Assembly (NCBI RefSeq): GCF_000264995.1
Contig: NW_006767436.1
Span: 285,596 to 311,734, forward strand
Length of the DNA: 26,139 bases
Direction of reading: 5' to 3'
DNA from: Punctularia strigosozonata HHB-11173 SS5
Taxonomy: Eukaryota; Basidiomycota; Agaricomycetes; Corticiales; Punctulariaceae
Below the pieces are notes generated by a model. That model had not been told where the DNA came from, did not search any database, and saw nothing but the letters and a program-made list of their open reading frames with translations. The translations under genes and the position numbers were made by a program. Positions 1-8,724 of this stretch are shown here, piece after piece (position 1 is the first letter of the stretch; each line of letters begins with the position of its first letter).

Positions 1-159
1 TCTTGCCCGCCTCCCCGCCTTCTCGTCCGCCTCTCGCCCGCCTCTCGCCCGCCTCGTCGCATTCTCGTCCGCCTCTCGCCAGCCTCCCCGCCTCTTGTCG
101 CCTTCTCGCCGGCCTCCCTGCCTTCTTGCCCGTTTCCCGTCGCCAACACGCCGCCCGCC

Positions 160-395
160 GCGCTCGCAAGTGCGCTCGTCGCCCCCAGCCAGTCTCCGCT
201 CACCGCGCTCGCAAGTGCGCTCGCCAGCACGCTGCCGCTCGCAAGCGCGCTCACCGCCCCACTCGCAGGTGCGCCGCCCGCTACGCTCACAGGTGTGTTG
301 CCCACCACGCTCCCAGGTGCCCCGACCCCGCGCTTGCAAGTGCACCGGCCCATGCGCTCCCAAATGCGCCGGACGCGGTGCCAGCAAGTGCGCGG
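160..395 (+). repeat. Degenerate 24-nt minisatellite
   Basis: About nine imperfect copies of a roughly 24-nt unit resembling gctcgcaagtgcgccgcccc occur here. The clearest are in register from about 264 to 380, where successive units begin actcgcagg, gctcacagg, gctcccagg, gcttgcaag, gctcccaaa and gccagcaag. A period of 24 nt would keep a reading frame (8-residue Arg/Cys/Ala repeats), but the flanking sequence does not look coding. Confidence 0.6.
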
Positions 396-571
396 CCCAT
401 CGCCTCTCGCCGCCTTCTTGCCTGCCTTTCGCTGGCCTCTCGCCGGCCTCCCCGCCTTCTCGTCCGCCTCCCTGCCTTCTCGCCCGCCTTTTGCCTAGCC
501 TCGAGCGAGGGCCGCCAACGCGGTTTCGCTCAGCGGAGCTTTCTACTCTCGCGCCCAACCTTCGCCCCGCC

Positions 572-604
572 CCGAGCGAGAGCCGCCAACGCGCTCTCGC
601 TCGG
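572..604. repeat. Perfect 11-bp inverted repeat (hairpin)
   Basis: The arms at 572-582 (ccgagcgagag) and 594-604 (ctctcgctcgg) are exact reverse complements around an 11-nt loop. A diverged copy of the same element, with an imperfect stem, lies at about 505-535. The two copies share the loop core gccgccaacgcg, so this is a duplicated unit and not a lone palindrome. Confidence 0.7.
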
Positions 605-943
605 CGAAGATTTCGCTCCCCGCGCTGACCATTCGCCCAGCTCCCGAGCGGGAGCTGCCGACATAGTCTTGCTGGGTGCGGCCTCCCGCCCGCAGACGCC
701 CTTCCGCCCGCAGACGCCCTTCCTGCCCTCCTTCGCTACCGCCCTCCTTTCCCCGCCTCCCGCCTGCCTGTTACCAGTATGTGTACAAAGTAAGCTCATG
801 ATGGTACATATGTATAAGTAGCATAATTATTATCACAATTCTGTGTAAGTCTGAACGAATCGTGTCTGGTTGAGCAGACTTGTACTAGAACAGAGTGCTA
901 TATCTGGTGTCAAATGCAACAAAGTGTTAAGTAATGCAGCAAA

Positions 944-999
944 TGTGAGCATCGTGTGAAAATATATGGCAAATTTGCAACAATATGTTGATGCTCACA
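944..999. repeat. Inverted repeat with nested palindrome
   Basis: The arms tgtgagcatc (944-953) and gatgctcaca (990-999) are perfect 10-bp inverted repeats. Between them lies the 10-bp perfect palindrome gcaaatttgc (969-978). The interior is AT-rich and could extrude as a cruciform. No transposase gene is present. Confidence 0.7.
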
Positions 1000-1049
1000 A
1001 AGGGACTTAATTAATTTTACAAACAGTTCAAAGATCTCCAATATATCTA

Positions 1050-1091
1050 ATATGTACATATTTGTCACAAGAAGACAAAATATGTACATAT
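1050..1091. repeat. Long near-perfect hairpin built of two self-palindromes
   Basis: The 12-bp perfect palindrome atatgtacatat occurs at 1050-1061 and again at 1080-1091. The sequence between extends the pairing, so 1050-1066 pairs with 1074-1091 with a single bulged A, leaving a loop of about 7 nt. Each arm is itself palindromic, so the region could fold as one long stem or as two small ones. Confidence 0.75.
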
Positions 1092-1495
1092 GGGACAAAG
1101 TTGAGCATAATGTTGAGAAATTGTCAGGAGGTACTTTTCCTGATGGAAGTGGAAGCTCACGAGCGATCGAAAACGTCTGTGGACTCTACCCTTACCAAGT
1201 ATCGCGTCAAGCAGCACTCGCAGACCAATGGATTGTCTTGGTTTATCCTTTGACTGTAACCTCTTCGTGATTGTCAAGGGAGTTGCGACAACTTGCAACG
1301 GACAGTAACTTACATGCCGTGACGTCATTGCACAGGGTGCTTCTTCCAAAATTCCTTGCTCGAAGAAATGTCATGCCCATCCCGCGCGGAAGCATGACGG
1401 GACTCCTTGGTCAAACATTATTAGTGCGTCTCTTCGTGGCGTTCGGTACTTAAGACCCTAGATGGCTTCCACTGATTGTATCGAAGAACTCCCCA

Positions 1496-2696
1496 ATGTT
1501 ACTGACGAAGACCCCCCGTCTGCTGCTGATGGCTGCATGTATCGCAGCCTCGCTCAACCTGCCTACGTCTGTTGCTAGACAGGATGTCCACCTTGACAAC
1601 GCTTGCGCGTGCACCATGGGCACCATCCCGGTCGCGGTTGATGTGCATATACCAGCTGATCCGACTCTGCCATTGAGTACCACAGACACAAGACGTCTGC
1701 ACCGTACGTTCGACGTTTTTGGCATTCTGTGTCAACCGAGCGGTGAACCGGCCGACTCTTTGGGTTAGTACTCGGTCATTATCTCGTTATCTCTCGTGTT
1801 CTGACGTGAGTCTCGTTCTATCAGACCGCGTCCAAATCCTGCTGCATGGTGACACCTACAACAGCGCGTACTGGAATTTCCCGGTCAGCGGGCTTCAAAA
1901 TTACTCTTACGTCGCCTATTCTTGCGAACGCGGGCTGTCGTCGTTCGCATTTGACATGATCGGGGCCGGCCTGAGCACGCGCCCCAACTCGTCGGATATC
2001 CAGCTGTTCATTTCCGGGAATATCACGGCTTCTCTATTGGCGATGTTGAAGGATGGATCGATCAGCCACGCCCTTGGAGGGCAGGGGACGAAGTTCCCGA
2101 AGGTTATCGCTATTGGGCACTCGCTCGGGGCAGTAACCTTCAATTGGGCCGCGATCGCGCTCGGCGCCCGCGCACCATTCGACGCATTCATAGCGACGGC
2201 GCATATCCACGATCCGGGATTTCTTGTCGGAATAGACGTCCCCCTCTTGCCAGCGAACGAAGTAGACCCGCTCCGGTGGGGCGCCCTCGATTCGGGATAC
2301 ATCACAACCCCGAACATCTCCGCTCGCGCATCTTTTTACTCTCCGGACAACAGCACGTTCTCACCCCAAGTGCTCGCGATCGACGAATTGACGAAGGACG
2401 TGGGCTCCTCCGCCATTTCCGTAGGCCTCAGCGCGATTTACGAGCCCGCGACAGGATACACAGGTCCTGTGGCGGTCATCGTAGGCGAGAAGGATCAGGT
2501 CCACTGCGACAGCGCAGCGAACAACTTCGTGCCTTGCAATGCCACGGGCGTCCTAGCGCTGGAGCAGCCGTTCTACCCGGATTCGAAAAACGTTACCGCA
2601 TTCGTCATTGAGGACACGGGTCACGACCTGGATTTCCACTTCAGCGCGAACGAGACGTTCGACCTGTCTGTTGAACTGGTCAGGAAGCCTGTGTGA
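1496..2696 (+). CDS. Secreted alpha/beta-hydrolase fold protein
   Basis: The model has two exons, 1496-1763 and 1825-2696, with a 61-nt intron 1764-1824 (donor GTTAGT, ctgac branch point, acceptor TCAG). It encodes 379 residues. The N terminus (MLLTKTPRLLLMAACIAASL) is a clear signal peptide, and several N-x-S/T sequons follow. The nucleophile elbow GHSLG places the catalytic Ser at about residue 189. A plausible acid is the Asp in GEKDQ (about 313) and the His is in GHDLDFH (356 or 361). Cys residues near the N terminus and around 315-330 suggest disulfides. The family includes lipases, esterases and epoxide-hydrolase-like enzymes, and the substrate cannot be read from sequence. The gene stands alone between intergenic stretches. 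The exon junction restores a smooth reading frame (DSL-D-RVQILLHG), which supports the splice. Confidence 0.85.
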
Positions 2697-3460
2697 ATAT
2701 CTCAACGATGGAACGTCCACGGTTTCGATATGTTGTGGATCACAGCGTTGTTGTATTCTCCCGTTTGCATACGCGTATTCCGGATGCTTGGAGGTGAACA
2801 TGATCGCCGTGACAGTATAATGAAATGGTATGCACGTCATCGCCTCTGACCCTCCCTGGAACATTTGGCGCCTAGCGAAGTATCCATCGGAATCGTTCAC
2901 CGGCCAGAGGGTCGCGGTGTGTACCATATTCCATGTCCATGACGATACGGACGTGTAGTGGTCAAGTCGATGGGAAGGGGGGATTCCAGGGGACTGAGGT
3001 TATTGCATCGTCTTCAAAATATGAAACCGATCCCTTGGTTTCAAGGGATTTGTTGCACAGGATCGAACCCGGGAATAGATTGGCAGTGGGCGAAGCCGCA
3101 TAGATGCGAGGTTGCAACACGTCCACAGTGTGCACCAGCCCGTCGAGCACAGCAATCGGAAGATAGACGCTCTATTCAAACCGATGCTCGTCCATCTATC
3201 TGATGCTCATCACCGAGCACTGCTGCTCTGTCCGACCAGTACTAGCCTGTGTCGACACCACGCTGGCATATGGACAATGCATATTTGGCCAGATTATATT
3301 TCCAACGTCAGCCGTTCTGAAGCCGTTCTGAAGACCAAAATAGCAGAAAGGCGCTCTTGGGACGAAGTCGGACGTGGTGAAAGGCAAGGGCGATCTCGGC
3401 TATTAATAACGGATACAGGGGGGTTGCATAGCCACATTGCTTCACGAAATTCTTGCGACC
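2697..3460. other. Intergenic, 764 bp, no gene seen
   Basis: This stretch lies between the hydrolase stop and the BCD1 start, so it holds the hydrolase 3' UTR and the BCD1 promoter. A small direct duplication of agccgttctga sits at about 3311-3332. One frame stays open from 3112 into BCD1 but has no protein-like content. I see nothing else to support. Confidence 0.5.
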
Positions 3461-5112
3461 ATGACCTCCTCCTTAGCGGGACCTATAGCATCCACGTCGA
3501 CTGCAAGCACCTCTTCACTTTCTACGGTCCGCCTACAGACGGACGCGAGCGTTGCTATCTGTTCTATATGCAATTCTACCGCGCCGAAGTACACCTGCCC
3601 GCGCTGCGCGACGCGAACTTGTTCCCTCGCCTGTTCCAAAACCCACAAGTCGTCGTACAACAACGGTGCGGGATGCTCCGGCGAGCGCGATAAAGTGGCC
3701 TACGTGCCGATGAGCGGGTACGGGTACAAGGAGCTCATGGGCGACTACGTCTTCCTCGAGGACCTCGGTCGAAAGATCGGTGGGTGGGGCCGGGAGATCA
3801 CGAAGTTGGAGGGAGGTTACAATGGGGCCCCGAATACGTCAGGATTTACGGGAGTAGCGGAGCGGATGCGGGTAGATGCCAGAGGGAGGGGTAGAGGGAG
3901 GGGAAGGGGAGGAGGAGCCACGGCGGGGAAAACGAGGACGAAGCGGGACATGCTGAAGATGCAGCTGGACCTTCGGGATATCGACATGGAGGTCTTACCG
4001 TTGGGCATGGAGAAGCGGAAAGCCAACCAGTCGACTTGGGATTTCAAGTACGAGCGCACGATTACGCGACTCAAGATCATGTATATTGACGGAAGTTCGT
4101 TGCGATTGGCAGACACAAGACAGCGCTGCTCACCCTCGAACTCGTCTTCCATCGCCCACCACACATCCTCCTGTCGTCGCCATCACCGGACAGATACACC
4201 CTCTTAACACACCGCAACAGTCTCGACATGCCCCTGCTCATTCACATACGACGAAACATCAGCGAGCGCGTGCAGAAAGCCAAAGCAGACTCGGGCAGCG
4301 GCATACCGCCCTGGGTACACGATCTCGCCTGCCCCGACGACAACGCGGATCCGGAACTCCGCACCGACCCCCCTGCCTGTTATCTGCGTACCGAGCTTGA
4401 CCCCCAACATATTTTGGCGTCGCTTTCCACCGCCTCCCAGGCGTCGCATGTTCCGCTCCTACCGAACCTTGCCGCTAACAAACCCCCTGACGAGACACCG
4501 CGGCCCGCGCCTGCACCGCGGTACGGATACACAAAACTCGATCCGTCGCAGAAGCTCTCCTCCACGCTCCGCGGCAAGCGGTTCGTCGAGTATCCGACGA
4601 TCGAGATATGGGAGGACGACGACGCGTTCGACGGCGTGCTGGTGGACGAGAGGAGCGGTGGCGCCAGAGACATGCGTACGGACGGGAGAGAGGCGAAGAG
4701 GAGGAAGCTGATGGGCAAGGCGCAGGGGAAGAAGGCGATCTCCGGCTTGCTAGGCGGATACGGCAGTGGGAGCGGGAGCGACGAAGAAGGTCCGGGAGAT
4801 GACGCCGCCAGAAAGGAGGGGGCGGGTGCGATGGACGGGTTGCTGGGCGGCTACGCAAGCGCGAGCGAAGGGGAGGAGGCTAAAGCTGAAACCGGGCCTG
4901 GGCACGGGACGGCTGCGGTGTTGCAAGCGCTGCAGAGAGACGGCTTCGTTGCCTCCGGCATGCAGAGCGACGACAGTGATACGGAGGAAATGGAGGAAGA
5001 TCCTGTTGCCCTGGCTGCTACGCTCCGGAACCTGCAGGGCCCAAGAGCATTCGATGAGGGCGAGGAAGACGAGGAGCTCGACTGGGCGGAAGACGCCGAT
5101 GAACTCGAATAG
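3461..5112 (+). CDS. BCD1: Box C/D snoRNA protein 1 (HIT zinc-finger snoRNP assembly factor)
   Basis: Exons are 3461-4047 and 4113-5112, with a 65-nt intron (donor GTACGA, ttgac branch, acceptor GCAG), giving 528 residues. A HIT-type zinc finger occupies residues about 34-72, with CxxC, CxxC, CxxxC, His and a last Cys. The diagnostic Bcd1 segment LPLGMEKRKANQSTWDF lies just before the junction, and the spliced codon AA|A continues it as KHKTALLTLELVF and then LLTHRNSLDMPL, as in ZNHIT6/Bcd1. In yeast and humans Bcd1 helps assemble box C/D snoRNPs with the R2TP and NUFIP machinery. Odd features are an RG-repeat run at about residues 141-151 and two acidic LLGGY modules in the C-terminal half, ending in a Glu/Asp-rich tail. 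I chose the ATG at 3461 because it is the first ATG in frame. The gene converges on Med18. Confidence 0.92.
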
Positions 5113-5189
5113 CCGGTGCTGTCCGAGCGGACTAAGAGCTGCGTTCGCGCCCTGGATGCGTTCTCTATGTCATCTGCTTGACGAGGGAC

Positions 5190-6001
5190 TCAGAGATCCT
5201 GGCGGCGCAAGTCCAGAAGGCCCTTCATGAGCAGTTGAACCTCCAGAACAGCCTGCACCGCTTGGGCGAGCGGCGTCTTCGCATTTTCGAGTGGCGTATC
5301 CAGCGTGCTGCGCACTGGCGTCGCGGTCTTCACCTCGACTTCCCACAGGGTTTCCACCTGCGCCGGTATGGGCTGGTGCGTTACGGGGTGCACCTGCCAA
5401 GGGAACAGTCGAATAAGTGGTGGCACACGATTGGATGCGTCGGAATTGCGTACATGCTCCTGTTGAAACATTTGAATGACCAGTTGCCCCTTGCGAAACA
5501 CGTATCCACGTTTGTAAATCTCGTTTCTCTGGCTGTAACGGTGCGATCAGGTGCGAGGAAAGGGCAGCTTATTGATTCGAATACCTACACGTAACCTAGA
5601 GCAGACGCGAAGTCCAACGCGTCTCCGACGACGGAGACGGTCGCCCAAGGTCTGACCGTCGCCTCAGGGTACGTCTTCACAGATTCTGGTTTCAGGTACG
5701 AGTACAGAACCCTGTGCTTAGGTGATGCGCGCATGAGATATTCTTCGTCTGCACGAGAACAGGCGCGAGAGTTTCCATACCAAGTAGGCTTCTCGTCCAG
5801 CAGTTCCTTCCTTGCACGCAACATAATGGGATCCTGGCCCTTGTCGCGCTGCTGCTGCGCATCGAGAGGTTCGAATACGACCTCGCGCGTGTGCATGGCG
5901 TTCGATGATTCCGAGTGCAGCGCGATGCGGTTCAAGATCGGCTTCAAGTCTTTTGCAAAGAAGTCGCCGAAGAGAGCAACCTCGTACAGGTGGCTCGACA
6001 T
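5190..6001 (-). CDS. MED18: Mediator of RNA polymerase II subunit 18
   Basis: Exons on the minus strand are 6001-5589 and 5532-5190, with a 56-nt intron 5533-5588 (donor GTAGGT, acceptor ACAG), giving 251 residues. The protein starts MSSHLYEVALFGDF, then contains RIALHSES, a VFEPL segment, ATVRPWATVSVVGDALDF and, across the splice, ALGYV-QRNEIYKRGYVFRKG. This GDALDFASALGY...YKRGYVF sequence is the characteristic C-terminal Med18 beta-barrel strand set. Later NRVPPLIRLFPWQVHP and VETLWEVEV fit the family end. Med18 joins Med20 in the Mediator head and contacts RNA polymerase II. Its start lies 175 bp from the eS25 start on the opposite strand. Its stop lies 77 bp from the BCD1 stop, so the 3' ends are tightly convergent. 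Confidence 0.92.
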
Positions 6002-6176
6002 ATTTGTTGATCGACAGCACCAGCGAGTGGTTCCAAGTGGAAGCCAGTGATGGTCAAGCGCCAGGATGATCGTGAGAACACATGCTGTACAGACTGGATC
6101 AGAGCCTGGCAGCTGATCAGCGTCCCCGGCGCACCGAAGGGCACTCCATCCGTCCCACTCAAGAGGCCATACCAAA
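6002..6176. promoter_or_regulatory. Shared divergent promoter, MED18 / RPS25
   Basis: Only 175 bp separate the start codons of Med18 (minus) and eS25 (plus). All core promoter and 5' UTR sequence for both must lie here, or partly within the first eS25 intron. I see no clear TATA box. The spacing is seen directly; shared regulation is inferred. Confidence 0.6.
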
Positions 6177-6709
6177 ATGGTGAGCCTTTCTGTCCACGAA
6201 TCGCCGCCGGAGGGCTCTCCTTGCGTCCTTTGAACGCTCAGCCTCGAAAAACGAGCGGTTTTGGATCACGTTGCCATGGATGGCTCTCGGGCGACACGGA
6301 TGACCTTTCAGTTCGCACATGCTAACACGGAGCTTAACAGGCCAAAGCCAAGGCAGCGCCCCCACCATCATCAGGCGGAAAGTCGGCCAAGAAGAAGAAG
6401 TGGTCGAAGGGCAAGGTCAAGGACAAGGCCCAGCACGCCGTGGCCGTCGACAAGCCGCTGTTCGACCGCATCATGAAGGAGGTCCCCGGCTTCAAGTTCA
6501 TCTCGCAGTCGATCCTCATCGAGCGGCTGAAAGTCAACGGCTCGCTCGCTCGCGTTGCCATCAGGCATTTGGAGAAGGAGGGCCACATCAAGCGGATCGT
6601 GCACCACAGCGCTCAACTGATCTACAGTACGTCTCGACACAGCAGTCGCTGTCGTGTCTTATCTGACATATTTCTATCTACAGCGCGGGCAACAACAGGC
6701 ACCGATTAA
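6177..6709 (+). CDS. RPS25: 40S ribosomal protein S25 (eS25)
   Basis: The three exons are 6177-6179, 6341-6626 and 6684-6709, giving 104 residues (yeast has 108). The first coding exon is just the ATG, in the context ccaaaATG|GTGAGC. The 161-nt intron ends gctaac...TTAACAG and is followed by AKAKAAPPPSSGGKSAKKKK and WSKGKVKDKAQHAV, then EVPGFKFISQSILIERLKV and NGSLARVAIRHLEKEGHIK, all typical of eS25. The last intron (57 nt, donor GTACGT, acceptor ACAG) splits the Thr codon of LIY-T-RATTGTD, restoring the conserved LIYTRAT end. eS25 sits on the 40S head near the E site and is needed by some viral IRESs. The gene converges on the F-box gene 192 bp downstream. Confidence 0.95.
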
Positions 6710-6900
6710 ACCTGGTTTTCGTGTTCTCGTCTACGGTCCTTCGTCGCTTTCATCATGTATCATGCACCCGCGCAAAACATGCCTCCATGAAACTCCAAAA
6801 TATTCCGTGTGTTACCGGAGAGCGCTACGCAAGAATGTGTTTACTAACGTAATATGCCACCGAGAGTGCCTGAGTTAAGAGCGATTCCATGCGAACCCAC

Positions 6901-8470
6901 CTAAGCGTCCAGCCAGTGTTGTCTCATGCTCATTCCTCTATCATCCGCCAGGCGATTGCATTTAACGGTGGAAATGTGCTGAATATCGTCATTCCTCCGT
7001 GAGATAGTCCACCAAGAATGTCGCCAGGAAGCTTCCAACCACCTGACCTCCATCACTTGCACCGAGCTTGCTCTCTCAACAACGGTAGACACCAACGCCT
7101 CCTCCTGCAGAAGGCAAAGCAGTGTTTGCTCGAATGGAGCGCCGCCAGCGTCGACCACCAAGCAAAGATAAGTCATCGACAACGGAGCCAAGAAACCGGG
7201 AAGCGCTTCCTGCGGCAGAATATCGACATCTTGTTGCGACGCGACATGTGAGATAACTCACCATGGCCTTGCGCAATTGGTCCAGGTAACTCTGCGAGCG
7301 CGCGAAGAGCTCCAGATGCAGAACGCGCAACGAACCCCGCGTGGCGGACGCGAGCTCCTCAAAGAAGCGCCGCAACCTGGGTATCGAGGAGGGCCGCAGA
7401 CGGAAGGTCAGCGACGCCGGCGACGTCGCGCGGACCAGGCCGAGGAAGATCTCGGGATCGGGGTCGTCGTCGACGTCGAGGAAGTGGCTCGCCATGAACG
7501 ACGTCTTCTCGTTGACCGACGTGCGCGCCAGCTCGACGTGCCGCACGGCGGGAGGACACGCGCCCGGCGCGTTCAACCCCAAGTTGTGCACGGCGGCGAC
7601 GTCGACCAGCAGGTCCTCCAGCTTCGTCCACGGCGTCGACCCGGACCGGCTCGCGGCCTCGTCCGTGTTCCACGACCGCATCTCTGCCCGCTTCTTCAGC
7701 CCGTCGAGCGCGCGCAGGCGGCGGACGTTCGGGAAGGCGCGCGCGAGCGGCCCGCGGCGCAGGAGCACGTTCTGCAGCGTCAGCTCCGTGACCTCGGGCC
7801 AGACGTACTCGCCCTCCTCCGCGTCGGCGCCGGCGGGGAACTGTGCTTGGGAGGCGAAGATGCCGGTGGAGAGCGAGAGCGCGCGGAGCGTGGCGCGGTG
7901 CGGCGCGAGCAGCGGGCGGACGTCGAAGTCGCCGACGTCGAGGCTGAGCTCGCGCAGGCCGCGGCCCGGGGGCCATTGCGCGAGCATCTGGCACGCGCGC
8001 GCGCCGGCGCCGTCGAGGTCGAGGCGCGCGAGCTGCGGCGTGGAGCACGAGAGCGCGCGCGCGATGCGCGGGTCGCGGGAGAGGACGTGGTCGGCGAGGC
8101 GGACGTCGAGGTGCGTGAGGCGCGGGGCACCGGCGAGGACGGAGGCGAAGCGCTCGCCGGCGGGGAAGGAGAGTTTCATGAAGAGCACGCGCGGTTGGCG
8201 TACGACGCTGGCGCCGCGTTCGACGGCGAGCGAGCGGAGGTGGCGGAGACGTTCTGGACCCCGTGCGGGGTCGAGCATGTACGCGCAGAATGCGGGGACT
8301 TGGTCCGGGTGCGTGAGGCGGACGGAGGAGATGAAATGAGGGAGCGCGAGGTCGTGTGCGGCGCGGTTGCTGAGCAGGAAGGCGTGCAGCTCCCTGGGCG
8401 GCTGGACCCAGGAGAGGACGAGCTCGAGCACATCGTGGTTGAGGTCCAGGAGGGATGTGGACCTGGACAT
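6901..8470 (-). CDS. F-box domain protein
   Basis: Minus-strand exons are 8470-7262 and 7209-6901, with a 52-nt phase-0 intron 7210-7261 (donor GTGAGT right after an ATG codon, acceptor CGCAG), giving 505 residues. Residues about 6-45 (LLDLNHDVLELVLSWVQPP, then RELHAFLLSNRAAHDLALP) fit the F-box, which binds Skp1 in SCF ubiquitin ligases. The remainder is Leu-rich with regularly spaced L-x-x-L segments such as LRELSLDVGDF, compatible with irregular leucine-rich repeats that choose a substrate. Such F-box genes are numerous and divergent in Agaricomycetes, so no target can be named. Exon 1 is very GC-rich at third positions, which creates long empty frames on the other strand. The second exon is shorter and less GC-rich, and is accepted because the phase fits. 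Confidence 0.8.
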
Positions 8471-8724
8471 GGATGTCGCGCTGTTGTCGTCCTGGGGCCT
8501 GCACGGCTAAGCCTCGCTTTATCTACGTACACGTATCGCAGTCGGAGAAAGCAGTTGCCTGCGGTTATCGCACGTCCAACGCGTCAACGGGCTGCCCGGC
8601 CCGCGCAGCCGCTGCGCGCTCCTCTGTTAGTTGAAGTTCTCTAGGCGACACCCTCTATATCCCTCTATGACTTATATTACATTGTGAATTTGGCTACGAT
8701 GGTCCAGCAGAGCCGTTCATGCAC

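Larger units (their letters stand above)
1..780. repeat. GC-rich pyrimidine-biased low-complexity block
   Basis: The plus strand is dominated by degenerate cgcccgcct / ctcgccggcct units at both ends (about 1-160 and 400-500) around a core of imperfect 24-nt repeats. Long open frames run through it in several phases because stop codons are rare in this composition, not because of protein-like content: the translations are Pro/Ser/Arg/Ala only and match no domain I know. No splice structure or start context stands out. The block ends abruptly near 780, where composition switches to AT-rich. I interpret it as degenerate satellite-like DNA, possibly subtelomeric or pericentromeric in origin, but I see no telomere repeat. 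Confidence 0.6.
781..1495. other. Intergenic, AT-rich island then hydrolase promoter
   Basis: From 781 to about 1130 the sequence is strongly AT-rich and holds several palindromes (see separate entries). From about 1130 to 1495 composition returns to normal and should hold the promoter and 5' leader of the hydrolase gene. I see no convincing gene; the short open frames lack protein character. Confidence 0.5.

Noticed and set aside
3-821. A 272-codon open frame through the left low-complexity block
   Set aside because: Content is only Pro/Ser/Arg/Ala/Cys from repeats, several phases are open at once, and there is no domain, signal peptide or convincing start context.
3055-3085. tRNA-like T-arm (ggatcgaaccc, minus strand GGTTCGATCC)
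   Set aside because: The flanking bases cannot form a five-pair T stem, and no acceptor or anticodon arm is in place on either strand.
6180-6340. Possible intronic snoRNA in the first intron of RPS25
   Set aside because: Ribosomal protein introns often host box C/D snoRNAs, but only a weak C-box-like ggatgac is seen and no matching D box with terminal stem.
7277-8644. A 455-codon plus-strand open frame
   Set aside because: It is the mirror of the GC3-rich first exon of the F-box gene; its translation is Arg/Glu/Ala-rich nonsense, while the minus strand has an F-box.
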